64,000 nucleotides of DNA, taken from positions 186,001-250,000 of the forward strand of contig NZ_VSST01000019.1 of NCBI RefSeq assembly GCF_019402665.1, read 5' to 3'. The notes beneath the pieces are model-generated. The model searched no databases. It was not told the origin of the DNA and saw only the letters and a list, made by a program, of their open reading frames with translations. The position numbers and the translations under genes were made by a program. Of the stretch, positions 10,871-20,091 are shown piece by piece (the first letter of the stretch is position 1; each line of letters opens with the position of its first letter). The DNA is from Bradyrhizobium canariense (GTDB lineage Bacteria > Pseudomonadota > Alphaproteobacteria > Rhizobiales > Xanthobacteraceae).

Positions 10871-10965
10871 GTAGGGTGGGCAAAGCGAAGCGTGCCCACC
10901 GAGAAGTTACCGCGAACTCAAAAAGAAAAGGTGGGCACGACGCTTCGCGTCTTTGCCCACCCTAC
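10871..10965. repeat. Inverted repeat element (gtagggtgggcaaag type)
   Basis: The element begins GTAGGGTGGGCAAAG and ends CTTTGCCCACCCTAC, a perfect 15-base inverted repeat, with inner arms gcgtgcccacc / ggtgggcacg. It lies between the convergent ends of the Bug-family gene and the chemoreceptor gene, where the RNA would fold into a long hairpin. Confidence 0.85.
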
Positions 10966-10981
10966 GAATTCAGTGCAAGCC

Positions 10982-12667
10982 TTACGCTGCGCGCACCTTG
11001 GCGAGGAAGCCGTCGACTGCGCTGCGCAGCGCGCCCGACTGGCTGTCGAGCTCGCGGGCGTTGGTGAGCACGTCGCTTGCCGCCGTGCCGGTCGCTTCCG
11101 CGGCCGAGGTGACGCTGCCGATATTGGCGTTGATCTCGTTCGATCCGGCCGCGACCGACTGAATGTTGCGGGCGATCTCGCGGGTCGCCTCACCCTGCTG
11201 CTCGATCGACGCGGAAATGCCCGCGGTGATCTCGCTCATCTCGGCAATGGTCTGGGTGATGCCGCCGATGGCGGCGACCGCATCGCTGGTCGAAGTCTGC
11301 ATCGCCGCGACCTGGGCGGAGATTTCCTCGGTCGCCTTGGCGGTCTGGTTGGCGAGGGCCTTGACCTCGGAAGCGACGACGGCGAAGCCGCGGCCGGACT
11401 CACCGGCACGCGCCGCCTCGATGGTGGCGTTGAGGGCGAGCAGATTGGTCTGCGCCGCGATCGAGTGGATCAGCTTGACCACCTCGCCGATCTTCTCGGC
11501 GCCGGTGGAGAGTTCCTGCACCGTGGCATTGGTGCGCTCGGCGTCGTTGACGGCGCGGCTCGCCACTTCGGTCGAGCGGGTGACCTGGCGCGAGATTTCC
11601 GCAACCGAGCTCGACAGCTCTTCGGCAGCCGCGGCGACCGTGCCGACATTGCCCGACGCTCTCTGCGAGGCCGCGCCGACGGTCGCCGCACGCGAAGAGG
11701 CGTCGCTGGCGGTCGCTGTCATCGATTGCGCAGTGGCTTGCATGCCCGTCGCGGCCGAGGAGACCGAGCGGACGATGCCGTTGACGCTGCGTTCGAAATC
11801 GCTGGCGATACCCTCCATCGCGCTGCGACGTTCCGCCGCGACACGATCCTTGGCATCGGCTTCGGTTTTCTCGAGGTCGCGAATGCGCAGTGCGTTGTCC
11901 TTGAAGATCTGGACGGTCGACGCCATTGCGCCGACCTCGTCGCCACGGCCGACGCCGGGAATGTCGCCCTCAAGCTTGCCCTCGGCGAGATCCTTCATGC
12001 GGGCGCCGAGCAGCGCCAAGGGACGGCTGATGCTGCGACCAAGCCCCCAAGCGACGCTGCCCGCGACGACGACGATGCCGAGCATGGCAAGCCCGAGCAG
12101 CCAGTAGATCGGGACCATCTTGGCGTCGATATCGTCGAGATAGCCGCCGGTGCCAAGATACATGTCGAAGCCGGGCACGGCCACCGCGTAGCCGATCTTG
12201 CGGATCGGCGTTTCCTGGCCGGGCTTCATGAACTCGTAGAAGAGCAGAAATTCGCCGTTGGCCTTGACGCCATCCATCCATTCCTTGGAAAGATTGCGAC
12301 CGTTGGTCAGATTGCTCATGCGGTTCAGGCCGACCTGCTTGGGGTCGGGCGCAAGCTGCGTGATGCCGTCATACGAAGTGCCGAAGAGGTAGCCCGCGCC
12401 CTTGTCGTAGGTCATCGCGTTGCCGAGCAGACGAAACTCGGCCATCGCCGCGTCCTTCGTCATTTCGCCGGCATCGACTCGTTTCTTGAGAGCGAGGGCC
12501 ATGTTGCGGGCAACCTCGACGATGGCCTTGGTCTGCTCGACGCGTGCATTCACCATCTCGCGCTTCATCAGATAGCCGGCGAGAAATCCGGAGATGCACA
12601 GGCCGAACAAGGTGACGCCGACGAGAATGCCGAGCTTGGGGGCGATCTTCAGATTGCTCAATTTCAC
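10982..12667 (-). CDS. Methyl-accepting chemotaxis protein with Cache sensor (561 aa)
   Basis: Transmembrane chemoreceptor. It has a first membrane helix at residues 11-33, a single periplasmic Cache (sCache_2-like) domain about 35-185 ([31 protein letters not shown]), a second helix at about 190-210, HAMP, and a long coiled-coil signalling domain. The CheW/CheA-contacting tip is present ([21 protein letters not shown] hairpin). The C-terminus has no CheR-binding pentapeptide. I take the GTG at 12667 as start: GGAG lies nine bases before it, and the protein then begins [10 protein letters not shown] like related receptors. No che genes are nearby. Cache_2 domains commonly bind small organic acids, but the ligand is unknown. 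Confidence 0.93.
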   Translation of the reverse strand: MKLSNLKIAPKLGILVGVTLFGLCISGFLAGYLMKREMVNARVEQTKAIVEVARNMALALKKRVDAGEMTKDAAMAEFRLLGNAMTYDKGAGYLFGTSYDGITQLAPDPKQVGLNRMSNLTNGRNLSKEWMDGVKANGEFLLFYEFMKPGQETPIRKIGYAVAVPGFDMYLGTGGYLDDIDAKMVPIYWLLGLAMLGIVVVAGSVAWGLGRSISRPLALLGARMKDLAEGKLEGDIPGVGRGDEVGAMASTVQIFKDNALRIRDLEKTEADAKDRVAAERRSAMEGIASDFERSVNGIVRSVSSAATGMQATAQSMTATASDASSRAATVGAASQRASGNVGTVAAAAEELSSSVAEISRQVTRSTEVASRAVNDAERTNATVQELSTGAEKIGEVVKLIHSIAAQTNLLALNATIEAARAGESGRGFAVVASEVKALANQTAKATEEISAQVAAMQTSTSDAVAAIGGITQTIAEMSEITAGISASIEQQGEATREIARNIQSVAAGSNEINANIGSVTSAAEATGTAASDVLTNARELDSQSGALRSAVDGFLAKVRAA

Positions 12668-12918
12668 GGGATGGCTCCGGCAACAAAAGGACAAGGACGC
12701 ACGAGCGAATCGATCGCAATTGAAACAACTTTTAGTGGCGACCCCTTAGCAACCTGTTACGGAGCGCCCCGTAAAGGCACGGAGGAAACGTCGGGGCCGT
12801 CGCACAATCGCCGCCACGGCAACCGCCGATTGTACGCAACCGCCCCGATTTCGCGTAAAAGACGCACAGACTCGCGCAAAGTCCGGGTCACAACAAGAAA
12901 CCAAATCGGGAGCAGGAA

Positions 12919-13962
12919 ATGCCGAAATACAGGGTGGTGACGCCGAAGGGCGCGAGCTTCACGGTCGCGAGCAGCGATTATTCCTACGAGCGTGAGGCGC
13001 TCGATCCGATCGACGCCGAGATCGTCGAGGCGCCGGCCGACGAGGCCGGGTTCATCGCCGCCGCCAAGACTGCGGACGCCATCTACGCCAAGGGCATCCC
13101 GATCACCAAGACCATTATCGACGCGCTGGAGAACTGCAAGGTCATTACGCTCGGCTCGGTCGGCGTCGACAGCGTCGACATCAAGGCCGCGACCGCGCGC
13201 GGCATTCCCGTCACCAACATCCCCGACACCTTTATCGAGGAGGTCGCCGACCACGCCATGATGCTGCTGCTCGCGGGCTTCCGGCGGGTGGTCGAGCAGG
13301 ACCGGATGGTGCGCAGCGGCCGCTGGGCCGAGGGCCGGCCGGCGTTGTCGAAGATTCCACGGCTGATGGGCCAGACGCTCGGCTTCATCTCGTTCGGCCG
13401 CGTCGCGCGTGCAGTTGCGAAGCGCGCAGCTCCCTTCGGCCTGCGGATGATGGCCTACGATCCCTTCATCCAGGAAACGCTGATGTCCGACCACGGCGTG
13501 ATTCCGGCGACGCTGAACGAGGTGTTGTCGCAATCCGACTTCGTCTCGATGCACGCGCCCGCCCGGCCCGAGGTGCATCACATGCTCACCGAGAAGCACT
13601 TCCGGCAGATGAAGAAGGGCTCGGTCTTCATCAACACGGGCCGCGGCGCCACCGTGGACGAGGAAGGCTTGATCAAGGCGCTTCAGGAGGGCTGGATTGC
13701 CCATGCCGCCCTCGACGTGCTGGAGAAGGAGCCGCCCTCGCACAACAACCCCATCCTCGGCATGGAGAATGTGACCCTGACCGCCCACGTCGCCTCCGCC
13801 TCGGCACGGTTCGACGAGGCGCGCAAGCGCCGGGTGGGCTACGAATTGTCACTGGTGCTTCAGGGCATGTGGCCGGTAAGCTGCGTCAATCCGTCGGTGC
13901 TGCAAGACACCGCGCTCCGCCGCTGGCAACCTGTCAGCATGGACCGCGGCCCGAACAGCTAG
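12919..13962 (+). CDS. D-2-hydroxyacid dehydrogenase family protein (CtBP-like, 347 aa)
   Basis: An NAD-dependent dehydrogenase of the D-isomer 2-hydroxyacid family, with the catalytic domain split around the Rossmann domain. LGSVGVDSVDIKAATARGI, FINTGRGATVDEEGLIKAL and the region AALDVLEKEPP with a later HVA carry the usual Arg, Glu and His. The dinucleotide motif is degenerate, reading S-F-G-R-V-A where G-x-G-x-x-G is expected. AYDPF supplies the acidic residue typical for NAD. Spacing to the next gene (ABC binding protein at 14050) is 87 bases on the same strand, so it could process the imported substrate. Substrate unknown. Confidence 0.85.
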   Translation: MPKYRVVTPKGASFTVASSDYSYEREALDPIDAEIVEAPADEAGFIAAAKTADAIYAKGIPITKTIIDALENCKVITLGSVGVDSVDIKAATARGIPVTNIPDTFIEEVADHAMMLLLAGFRRVVEQDRMVRSGRWAEGRPALSKIPRLMGQTLGFISFGRVARAVAKRAAPFGLRMMAYDPFIQETLMSDHGVIPATLNEVLSQSDFVSMHAPARPEVHHMLTEKHFRQMKKGSVFINTGRGATVDEEGLIKALQEGWIAHAALDVLEKEPPSHNNPILGMENVTLTAHVASASARFDEARKRRVGYELSLVLQGMWPVSCVNPSVLQDTALRRWQPVSMDRGPNS

Positions 13963-14049
13963 GCGGGCGGCCGCGAAGGCGCGCCGGCAACCGGAAAGAC
14001 CCTTCACCGGCGATCAACGCCGGGAAGGGAAAAACATAGGGAGGAACCG

Positions 14050-15393
14050 ATGAGGAACGACATCACACGTCGTGATGCCTTGGCGCTGGGCCTGTCCGCT
14101 GCGACAATCGCGGCAACCGGTGCTCCGGCGAATGCCCAATCCACGATCAAGGCCGCGGACGTCCCCGCACCGAAACTGCCGATCGAGAAAGGCGCATCCC
14201 TGCGCATGCTGCGACCGGTACGTTTCGTCCAGGCCGACGAGGATGTGTTCCGCGCCAATGCGGCGAAATTCACCAAGGAGACCGGCGTCGAGGTCAAGGT
14301 CGATTTCGTCGGCTGGGAGGACATCAACCAGCAAACCGCGGTGACCTCGAATTCCGGCGCCGGTCCCGACATCATCATCGGCTTCTCCGACGCACCGCAC
14401 ATTTACGTCGACAAGCTGATCGAGCTGACCGATGTGGCCGACTACCTCGGCAAACGGTACGGCGGCTGGCTGCCGCTGGCGCAGCGCTACGGCAAGAAGA
14501 ACAAGAGCCCCATTTGGATCGGGCTGCCGTTCGGAGCCACCGCGGGTCCCGTGATCTATCGCAAGTCGATCCTGCAATCGGTCGGCTTCGACAAGGTGCC
14601 GGAAGACCATGCCGGAATCCTCGACCTGTGCCAGAAGCTCCAGAAGGCCGGCAAGCCGGCGGGCTTCGCCCTCGGCAATGCCAAGGGGGACGGCAACGGC
14701 TTCGCAAGCTGGGCGCTATGGTCGCACAACGCGGCCCTGCTGGACGAAGAGGGCAACGTCATCATCAACAGCAAGGAGACGATCGCCGCGCTGAACTGGG
14801 TCAAGCAGCTCTACCCCACCTTCATCGCCGGCACGACGTCCTGGAATGACGTCAGCAACAACCGCGCCTACGCTGCGCAGGAGATCGCGCTGACCGCCAA
14901 CGGCGTCTCGCTGTATTTTTCGCTGAAGAACGATCCGGCGACCAAGGCGATCGCCGACGACAGCGAGCATCAGTTGCTGCCGAAAGGCTTGGCCAAGGTG
15001 TCGCCGATGGCGGGCCTGACGCTGAACGCCATGGTGTTCAAGCACAGCCAGTATCCCAACGCCGCAAAGGCCTTCCTGCAATACATGCTGGAAAAGGACC
15101 AGTACGAGCCGTGGCTCAACGCCAATTCCGGCTATTGGGCCCAGCCGCTCGCGGCCTATGCCGAGGCCGCGGTGTGGTCGCAGGATCCCAAAGTGAAGCT
15201 GTTCAAGAACACGATGAACAGCACCTATTACGACGGCTACGCGGGCCCGATCTCGACCGCGACCGGCGCCGTCAGCGCCGACTACGTGCTGATTCAGATG
15301 TTCGCGTCCGTCGCGACCGGCGCTGCCACGCCGGAAGCCGCGGCCGCGGAAGCCGAGCAGCGCTGCAAGCGGTACTTCCGGCGGCAGAAGTAG
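14050..15393 (+). CDS. ABC transporter extracellular solute-binding protein, family 1 (447 aa)
   Basis: Periplasmic binding protein of the carbohydrate CUT1-type importers. The N-terminus has a twin-arginine-like signal (ITRRDALALGLSAATIA, cleavage after NAQ). The mature protein shows the two-lobed solute-binding pattern (GAGPDIIIGFSDAP, NAMVFKHSQYPNAAKAFLQYML). A good ribosome binding site (GGGAGGAA) precedes the ATG. It is followed by two permease genes (15534 and 16483), separated by a palindromic repeat, and preceded by a hydroxyacid dehydrogenase. No ATPase gene is present in this cluster. The substrate (sugar or polyol) cannot be read from the sequence. Confidence 0.92.
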   Translation: MRNDITRRDALALGLSAATIAATGAPANAQSTIKAADVPAPKLPIEKGASLRMLRPVRFVQADEDVFRANAAKFTKETGVEVKVDFVGWEDINQQTAVTSNSGAGPDIIIGFSDAPHIYVDKLIELTDVADYLGKRYGGWLPLAQRYGKKNKSPIWIGLPFGATAGPVIYRKSILQSVGFDKVPEDHAGILDLCQKLQKAGKPAGFALGNAKGDGNGFASWALWSHNAALLDEEGNVIINSKETIAALNWVKQLYPTFIAGTTSWNDVSNNRAYAAQEIALTANGVSLYFSLKNDPATKAIADDSEHQLLPKGLAKVSPMAGLTLNAMVFKHSQYPNAAKAFLQYMLEKDQYEPWLNANSGYWAQPLAAYAEAAVWSQDPKVKLFKNTMNSTYYDGYAGPISTATGAVSADYVLIQMFASVATGAATPEAAAAEAEQRCKRYFRRQK

Positions 15394-15413
15394 CGCCCGA
15401 CGATAAAGCGACC

Positions 15414-15498
15414 GTCATGGCGAGGAGCGAAGCGACGAAGCAATCCAGACTGTAACTGCGGAGACAGACTGGATTGCTTCGCTTCGCTCGCAATGACG
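15414..15498. repeat. Inverted repeat element (gtcat-tgcgag type)
   Basis: The arms run gtcatggcgaggagcgaagc, then gaagcaatccag, and return as ctggattgcttc and gcgaagcgagcg-type sequence ending caatgac. The centre holds tgcggagacag. The same family recurs at 31864-31977. It lies between a binding-protein gene and its permease genes, so RNA folding here may lower permease expression relative to the binding protein. Confidence 0.85.
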
Positions 15499-15533
15499 GA
15501 TGTGGTGACAGCCTAAAACAGGACGCCTGATCG

Positions 15534-16490
15534 ATGTCCGTGACCACACTTCCCACTCTCGCCCTCGCACGACGGCAGCCCTCCTGGCTGGCGCGCCTGT
15601 TCGACTACAAGCCGTTCCTGATCGTGATGTGCCTCGCACCCGCGATCGGGCTGCTTACGGTGTTCCTGACCTATCCGCTCGGCCTCGGCATCTGGCTCGC
15701 CTTCACCGACACCACGATCGGCAGAAAAGGCATCTTCGTCGGCTTCGAGAATTTCCAGTATCTGCTCACCGATTCCCTGTGGTGGAACGCGGTGTTCTAC
15801 AGCGTGGTCTACACGGCGATCGCGACCTTCGGGAAGTTCGCGCTGGGGTTCTGGCTCGCGCTGCTGCTCAACAACCATTTTCCATTCAAGAGCCTGTTGC
15901 GTGCGATCATCCTGATGCCCTGGATCGTGCCGACGGTGCTCTCCGCGCTGGCGTTCTGGTGGATCTACGATCCGCAATTCTCGATCATCTCCTACCTTCT
16001 GGTCGACGTGCTGCACTGGCGCACCACCAATATCGACTTCCTCGGCTCGCCCTGGCCGGCGCGCTTCTCGCTGATCGCCGCCAACATCTGGCGCGGCATT
16101 CCCTTCGTCGCGATCTCGCTGCTGGCGGGCCTGCAGACCATTTCGCCCTCGCTCTACGAGGCCGCGATGCTCGATGGCGCCAGCGCCTGGCAGCGCTTCC
16201 GCTACATCACCTTCCCGATGATGATGCCGATCCTCGCCATCGTCATGACCTTCTCGATCATCTTCACCTTCACCGACTTCCAGCTGGTCTACGCCATTAC
16301 CCGTGGCGGCCCCGGCAACTCGACCCATCTGCTCGCCACGCTTGCCTTCCAGCGCGGCATTGCCGGCGGCGAGCTCGGCGAGGGCGCGGCGATCGCGGTG
16401 TCGATGATCCCGTTCCTGGTGTTCGCGACGCTGTTCTCTTATTTCGGCCTGGCGCGCCGCAAATGGCAGCAAGGAGAGAGCAATGACTGA
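15534..16490 (+). CDS. Carbohydrate ABC transporter permease 1 (MalF/UgpA type, 318 aa)
   Basis: Inner-membrane permease with six predicted transmembrane helices. The EAA loop that contacts the ATPase is present (YEAAMLDGASAWQRFRYITFP). The N-terminus (DYKPFLIVMCLAPAIGLL) begins the first helix after about 20 cytoplasmic residues. The ATG at 15534 comes after AGGA 13 bases upstream. The stop overlaps the start of the second permease by eight bases, so the two are translationally coupled. Confidence 0.95.
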   Translation: MSVTTLPTLALARRQPSWLARLFDYKPFLIVMCLAPAIGLLTVFLTYPLGLGIWLAFTDTTIGRKGIFVGFENFQYLLTDSLWWNAVFYSVVYTAIATFGKFALGFWLALLLNNHFPFKSLLRAIILMPWIVPTVLSALAFWWIYDPQFSIISYLLVDVLHWRTTNIDFLGSPWPARFSLIAANIWRGIPFVAISLLAGLQTISPSLYEAAMLDGASAWQRFRYITFPMMMPILAIVMTFSIIFTFTDFQLVYAITRGGPGNSTHLLATLAFQRGIAGGELGEGAAIAVSMIPFLVFATLFSYFGLARRKWQQGESND

Positions 16491-17382
16491 TACAGTGGCG
16501 CAACCGGCCGTCGCCGACGCGAAGGCTGTGCCGGACACCATGGCCTGGGATTCCGGGCTGCGGCGACTGATGATGATTTATCTGCCGCTCGGCTGCTTCG
16601 TGCTGATCCTGCTGTTTCCGTTCTACTGGATGGCGATCACGTCGTTCAAGCCGAACGCCGAGCTGATGAACTACCGGGAGCACAACCCGTTCTGGATCTC
16701 CTCACCGACGCTGGCGCACATCAAGCACCTCTTGTTCGACACCGCCTATCCGCGCTGGCTGTGGACGACGATGCTGGTCGCGATCGGCGCGACCACGCTG
16801 TCGCTGATCGCGAGCACGCTTGCCGCCTATGCGATCGAACGCTTGCGCTTCCGCGGCAGCCCCTATGTGGGGCTGGGCATCTATCTCGCCTATCTCGTGC
16901 CGCCATCGATCCTGTTCATTCCGCTCGCAACCGTGGTCGTGCAGTTCGGCCTGTTCGACAGCCCGCTCGCCCTCATCCTGGTCTATCCGACCTTCCTGGT
17001 GCCGTTCTGCACCTGGCTCCTGATCGGCTATTTCAAGTCGATCCCCTACGAACTCGAGGAATGCGCGCTGGTGGATGGCGCCACACGGCTCCAGATCCTG
17101 CGCCGGATCACGCTACCGCTGGCGGTGCCCGGCCTGATCTCGGCCGGCATCTTCTCCTTCACGCTGTCCTGGAACGAGTTCATCTACGCACTCGCCTTCA
17201 TCCAGAGCGGCGCCAACAAGACGGTGCCGGTCGCGATCCTGACCGAGCTCGTCACCGGCGACGTCTACCAGTGGGGTGCGCTGATGGCGGGATCACTGCT
17301 CGGCTCGCTGCCGGTTGCGATCTTCTACTCGCTCTTCGTCGATTACTACGTGTCGTCGCTGACCGGCGCGGTAAAGGAGTAA
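16483..17382 (+). CDS. Carbohydrate ABC transporter permease 2 (MalG/UgpE type, 299 aa)
   Basis: The partner permease of 15534-16490. It has six helices, an EAA loop (YELEECALVDGATRLQIL) and the MalG-type C-terminus ending GGLTGAVKE-like (SSLTGAVKE). AAGGAGAGA before the ATG is a strong ribosome binding site within the upstream gene. The set SBP-permease-permease lacks an ATP-binding gene; the next gene is a metallo-beta-lactamase-fold protein on the same strand. An MsmK/UgpC-type ATPase encoded elsewhere probably drives it. Confidence 0.95.
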   Translation: MTDTVAQPAVADAKAVPDTMAWDSGLRRLMMIYLPLGCFVLILLFPFYWMAITSFKPNAELMNYREHNPFWISSPTLAHIKHLLFDTAYPRWLWTTMLVAIGATTLSLIASTLAAYAIERLRFRGSPYVGLGIYLAYLVPPSILFIPLATVVVQFGLFDSPLALILVYPTFLVPFCTWLLIGYFKSIPYELEECALVDGATRLQILRRITLPLAVPGLISAGIFSFTLSWNEFIYALAFIQSGANKTVPVAILTELVTGDVYQWGALMAGSLLGSLPVAIFYSLFVDYYVSSLTGAVKE

Positions 17383-17515
17383 CTCGCGGCTGAGCGCAAG
17401 CGCAGTCGATCGTGCTATCGTGATAGACTGCTTGCTGCATTGGCCCCACGCTCCATCGTGACAGCGGGGTCGATCATTGGCGCCGTCGATTGTCGCTCGA
17501 GAAAGCGAAAATTGC

Positions 17516-18484
17516 ATGCGTTCGCCAAAGCTCCCGTCGTTATCCCGACGCGGTTTCTGCCTGTGTTGCGTCGGCGCCGCAGCGTCCGCCGCTTCGGGAT
17601 GGCTTAGCCCGAGGCAAGCCTACGCAGAAGCGCGAGGCATCGTCAGCCTGATCAAGGACAGTGCTGCGGTATCGCCGATTGTCACGCACAAGCTCCGAAA
17701 CAACATCACCGTGCTGGAAGGCTCCGGCGGCAACATTGCCGTGCTGACCGGGCCCGACGGCAAAGTCCTGATCGATGCGGGCATCCGCGTCTCACGTCCA
17801 CAACTCACCAAAGCGCTGGCTGATCTCGGCGCCGATCCCGTCACCCATCTCGTCAACACCCACTGGCATTTCGATCATGCCGATGGCAACGAATGGCTGC
17901 ATGCAGCCGGCGCCAAGATCATTGCCCAGGAAAACACCCGTAAACATCTTGCCGAAGTGCAGCGGGTCGAGGATTGGGACTACAATTTCCTTCCGCTCGG
18001 CGCGGGCGGAATCCCCAGCGAAGTCTTTGCCGACAGCCGCGAGCTTAAGCTCAACGGAACCTCGATCGGCCTGAAGTATTACGGGCCCGCGCACACCGAC
18101 AGCGACATCTCCGTCACCTTCGCAGAAGCCAATATCATTCATGTCGCCGACATGTTCTGGAACGGCATCTATCCGTTCATCGACTATTCGACCGGTGGCA
18201 GCATCGACGGGATGATCGCTGCATGCGACGCCAATCTCGCGGCGATGGACAAGGACACGATCGTCATCGCCGGGCATGGCAAGCCGGTGGGCAACAAGGC
18301 CGAATTCCAGGCCTTTCGCGACATGCTCGTCGGGATCCGCGACAACGTCGCGCGCCTCAAGAAGGAGGGACGAACGCGGGATGAAACCGTTGCGGCGAAG
18401 CCGACCGCGGCGTTCGACGCGATATGGGGGCAATTCGTGATCGATCCCGGCTTCTTCACCCGGCTGGTCTATCAGGGCGTTTGA
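17516..18484 (+). CDS. Exported MBL-fold metallo-hydrolase (322 aa)
   Basis: A metallo-beta-lactamase-fold hydrolase with twin-arginine signal peptide (SRRGFCLCCVGAAASAASG, cleavage near AYAEA). The zinc site is visible: HWHFDH (HxHxDH), a later His in YYGPAHTDSDI, and the third-site Asp/His (HVADMFW, IAGHGKP). The fold resembles periplasmic class B3-like or quinoprotein-relay proteins, and it is not clearly a beta-lactamase. I chose the ATG at 17516; a TTG at 17477 would add 13 residues before the signal. It starts a tight block with an exported alpha/beta hydrolase (50 bases downstream) and a DUF6130-like protein. The substrate is unknown. Confidence 0.88.
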   Translation: MRSPKLPSLSRRGFCLCCVGAAASAASGWLSPRQAYAEARGIVSLIKDSAAVSPIVTHKLRNNITVLEGSGGNIAVLTGPDGKVLIDAGIRVSRPQLTKALADLGADPVTHLVNTHWHFDHADGNEWLHAAGAKIIAQENTRKHLAEVQRVEDWDYNFLPLGAGGIPSEVFADSRELKLNGTSIGLKYYGPAHTDSDISVTFAEANIIHVADMFWNGIYPFIDYSTGGSIDGMIAACDANLAAMDKDTIVIAGHGKPVGNKAEFQAFRDMLVGIRDNVARLKKEGRTRDETVAAKPTAAFDAIWGQFVIDPGFFTRLVYQGV

Positions 18485-18534
18485 AAAATCCCTCTCGGCC
18501 GTCGACGAACTCATCGTATTGAAAGGACATTGAC

Positions 18535-19539
18535 ATGAAAATCGTAGAGACCACATCCAAGCCATCGCTCCTCGATCGTCGTCGTCTCGTTCTTGGGTTG
18601 TCCGGAGCGGCTGTCGCAGTTGCTTCCACGGCAGCATCCGCGAAGCCGGAGCGCGACGAACACGCCGCCGCTGCCTATCCGGTCACTTATCATCGAACCA
18701 AGATCGTCGACGGGATCAAGATCTTCTATCGCGAGGCGGGTCCGAAGGACGCTCCCGTTGTGCTGTTGCTGCACGGCTTCCCGACCTCCTCGCATATGTT
18801 CCGCAACCTGATCCCGGCATTGGCCGACAGGTACCACGTGATCGCTCCCGACTATCCCGGATATGGCCAGAGCGAGATGCCACCGCGCGCGACACTTAAG
18901 TACACGTTCGACCGTTTCGGCGAGCTTGTCGGCGGCCTGCTCGACCAGCTCGGCGTCACCCGCTACGCGATGTATGTCATGGATTACGGAGCTCCCGTGG
19001 GCTGGCGCCTGGCGCTCAAGAATCCAGAGCGTATCAGCGGCCTGATCGTGCAGAACGGCAACGCCTATGACGAAGGGCTGAAAGAGTTCTGGAATCCGAT
19101 CAAGCAATACTGGGCCGACGGATCCGATGCCAGCCGACAGGCATTGATGAAGCTGGTGACGCTGGAAACGACGAAATTCCAGTACACCGACGGCATGTCC
19201 GACGTCAGCCGGATTTCACCCGACAACTGGGTGCAGGATCAGGCGCTACTCGACCGTCCCGGCAACAGCGAAATCCAGATGGACCTGTTCTACGACTATC
19301 GGACCAATTTGCCGCTGTATCCCGCGGTGCAGGCCTACTTCCGCAAGCACAAGCCGCCGACCCTGATTGTCTGGGGCAAGAACGATTTCATCTTCCCGGC
19401 CGATGGCGCCCATCCCTACAAACGCGACCTGCCCCAGGTGGAATTTCACCTCATCAATACCGGCCATTTCGCGCTCGAGGACAAGTTCGACGAAATGGTC
19501 CCATTGATCCGCAACTTCCTCTCCCGCAAGATCGCCTGA
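18535..19539 (+). CDS. Exported alpha/beta hydrolase, Asp nucleophile (334 aa)
   Basis: An alpha/beta-fold hydrolase of the epoxide-hydrolase/haloalkane-dehalogenase type. The oxyanion motif is [11 protein letters not shown]. The nucleophile elbow reads MDYGAPVG, so the nucleophile is Asp in place of Ser. The catalytic His is in NTGHFALED near the C-terminus. The N-terminus ([21 protein letters not shown]) is a Tat-like signal, so it acts in the periplasm. GAAAGGAC before the ATG serves as ribosome binding site. The gene lies between an exported MBL-fold hydrolase and a DUF6130-like protein. Substrate is unknown; cleavage of an epoxide or halogenated compound is an inference from the nucleophile. 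Confidence 0.88.
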   Translation: MKIVETTSKPSLLDRRRLVLGLSGAAVAVASTAASAKPERDEHAAAAYPVTYHRTKIVDGIKIFYREAGPKDAPVVLLLHGFPTSSHMFRNLIPALADRYHVIAPDYPGYGQSEMPPRATLKYTFDRFGELVGGLLDQLGVTRYAMYVMDYGAPVGWRLALKNPERISGLIVQNGNAYDEGLKEFWNPIKQYWADGSDASRQALMKLVTLETTKFQYTDGMSDVSRISPDNWVQDQALLDRPGNSEIQMDLFYDYRTNLPLYPAVQAYFRKHKPPTLIVWGKNDFIFPADGAHPYKRDLPQVEFHLINTGHFALEDKFDEMVPLIRNFLSRKIA

Positions 19540-19560
19540 TCAGTCCGGAAGGAAACGGAC

Positions 19561-20007
19561 ATGTATGCCGCTCTCGACTGCATGGCCGTTCTGGCGGCCT
19601 CCACTTTGTTCGCAGCAGCCGCCGTCGCCCAAACCGCCAGAGACGTGCGCGGCCCATCGCCACTGGTCGCGATCGAAAATGAGGCGCCTGCGCGGTTGAT
19701 CGTCGATCCGCCGCTCGCCGACCAGTTGGCGCAGGGTCTCGTCTTCATCCAGTACACCACGGAGAATCTCCGCGTCGTGCCGGTGTTTGGCAAGGGCGCG
19801 CTCGACGTATCGCCGCGCATTGGCCACGTCCATATCACGGTCGACGATGCGCCGTGGCATTTTGTCGATGCCAGTGGCGAGACCGTGATCGTGGTCGGAC
19901 TGAAGCCAGGACCCCACAAGATCCTGTTGGAGCTGGCAGATCCGACGCACCACGTGATCGACAGCAAGTCCGTCAGCTTTGAGATTCCCACACCGCTAAA
20001 AAAATGA
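19561..20007 (+). CDS. Exported DUF6130-like protein (148 aa)
   Basis: A small exported protein with a signal peptide (MYAALDCMAVLAASTLF..., cleavage near AVAQT). The mature part of about 125 residues has a beta-rich pattern (VHITVDDAPWHFVDASGET, GPHKILLELADPTH) like an Ig-type or cupredoxin-like fold, and I assign it with some doubt to DUF6130. GGAAGGAAAC precedes the ATG. It lies 21 bases downstream of the hydrolase at 18535-19539, so it is probably in the same operon. It might bind or present the substrate of the two upstream enzymes, but this is speculation. Confidence 0.7.
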   Translation: MYAALDCMAVLAASTLFAAAAVAQTARDVRGPSPLVAIENEAPARLIVDPPLADQLAQGLVFIQYTTENLRVVPVFGKGALDVSPRIGHVHITVDDAPWHFVDASGETVIVVGLKPGPHKILLELADPTHHVIDSKSVSFEIPTPLKK

Positions 20008-20091
20008 CCGTCGGCCGCGGCGTTTGGCCCGGTTTCACAAAACTGCAATGCGCGATCCGCATAAGACGGCCTCCGTTAACAGGAGACGCAC

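Noticed and set aside
10892..12940. A 682-codon open frame on the plus strand opposite the chemoreceptor
   Set aside because: It has no protein-like features; the minus strand holds Cache, HAMP and signalling domains.
17516..18484. Annotation of the MBL-fold protein as a beta-lactamase
   Set aside because: HxHxDH is shared by the whole superfamily. Neighbouring hydrolase and lack of a resistance context give no reason to claim a lactam substrate.
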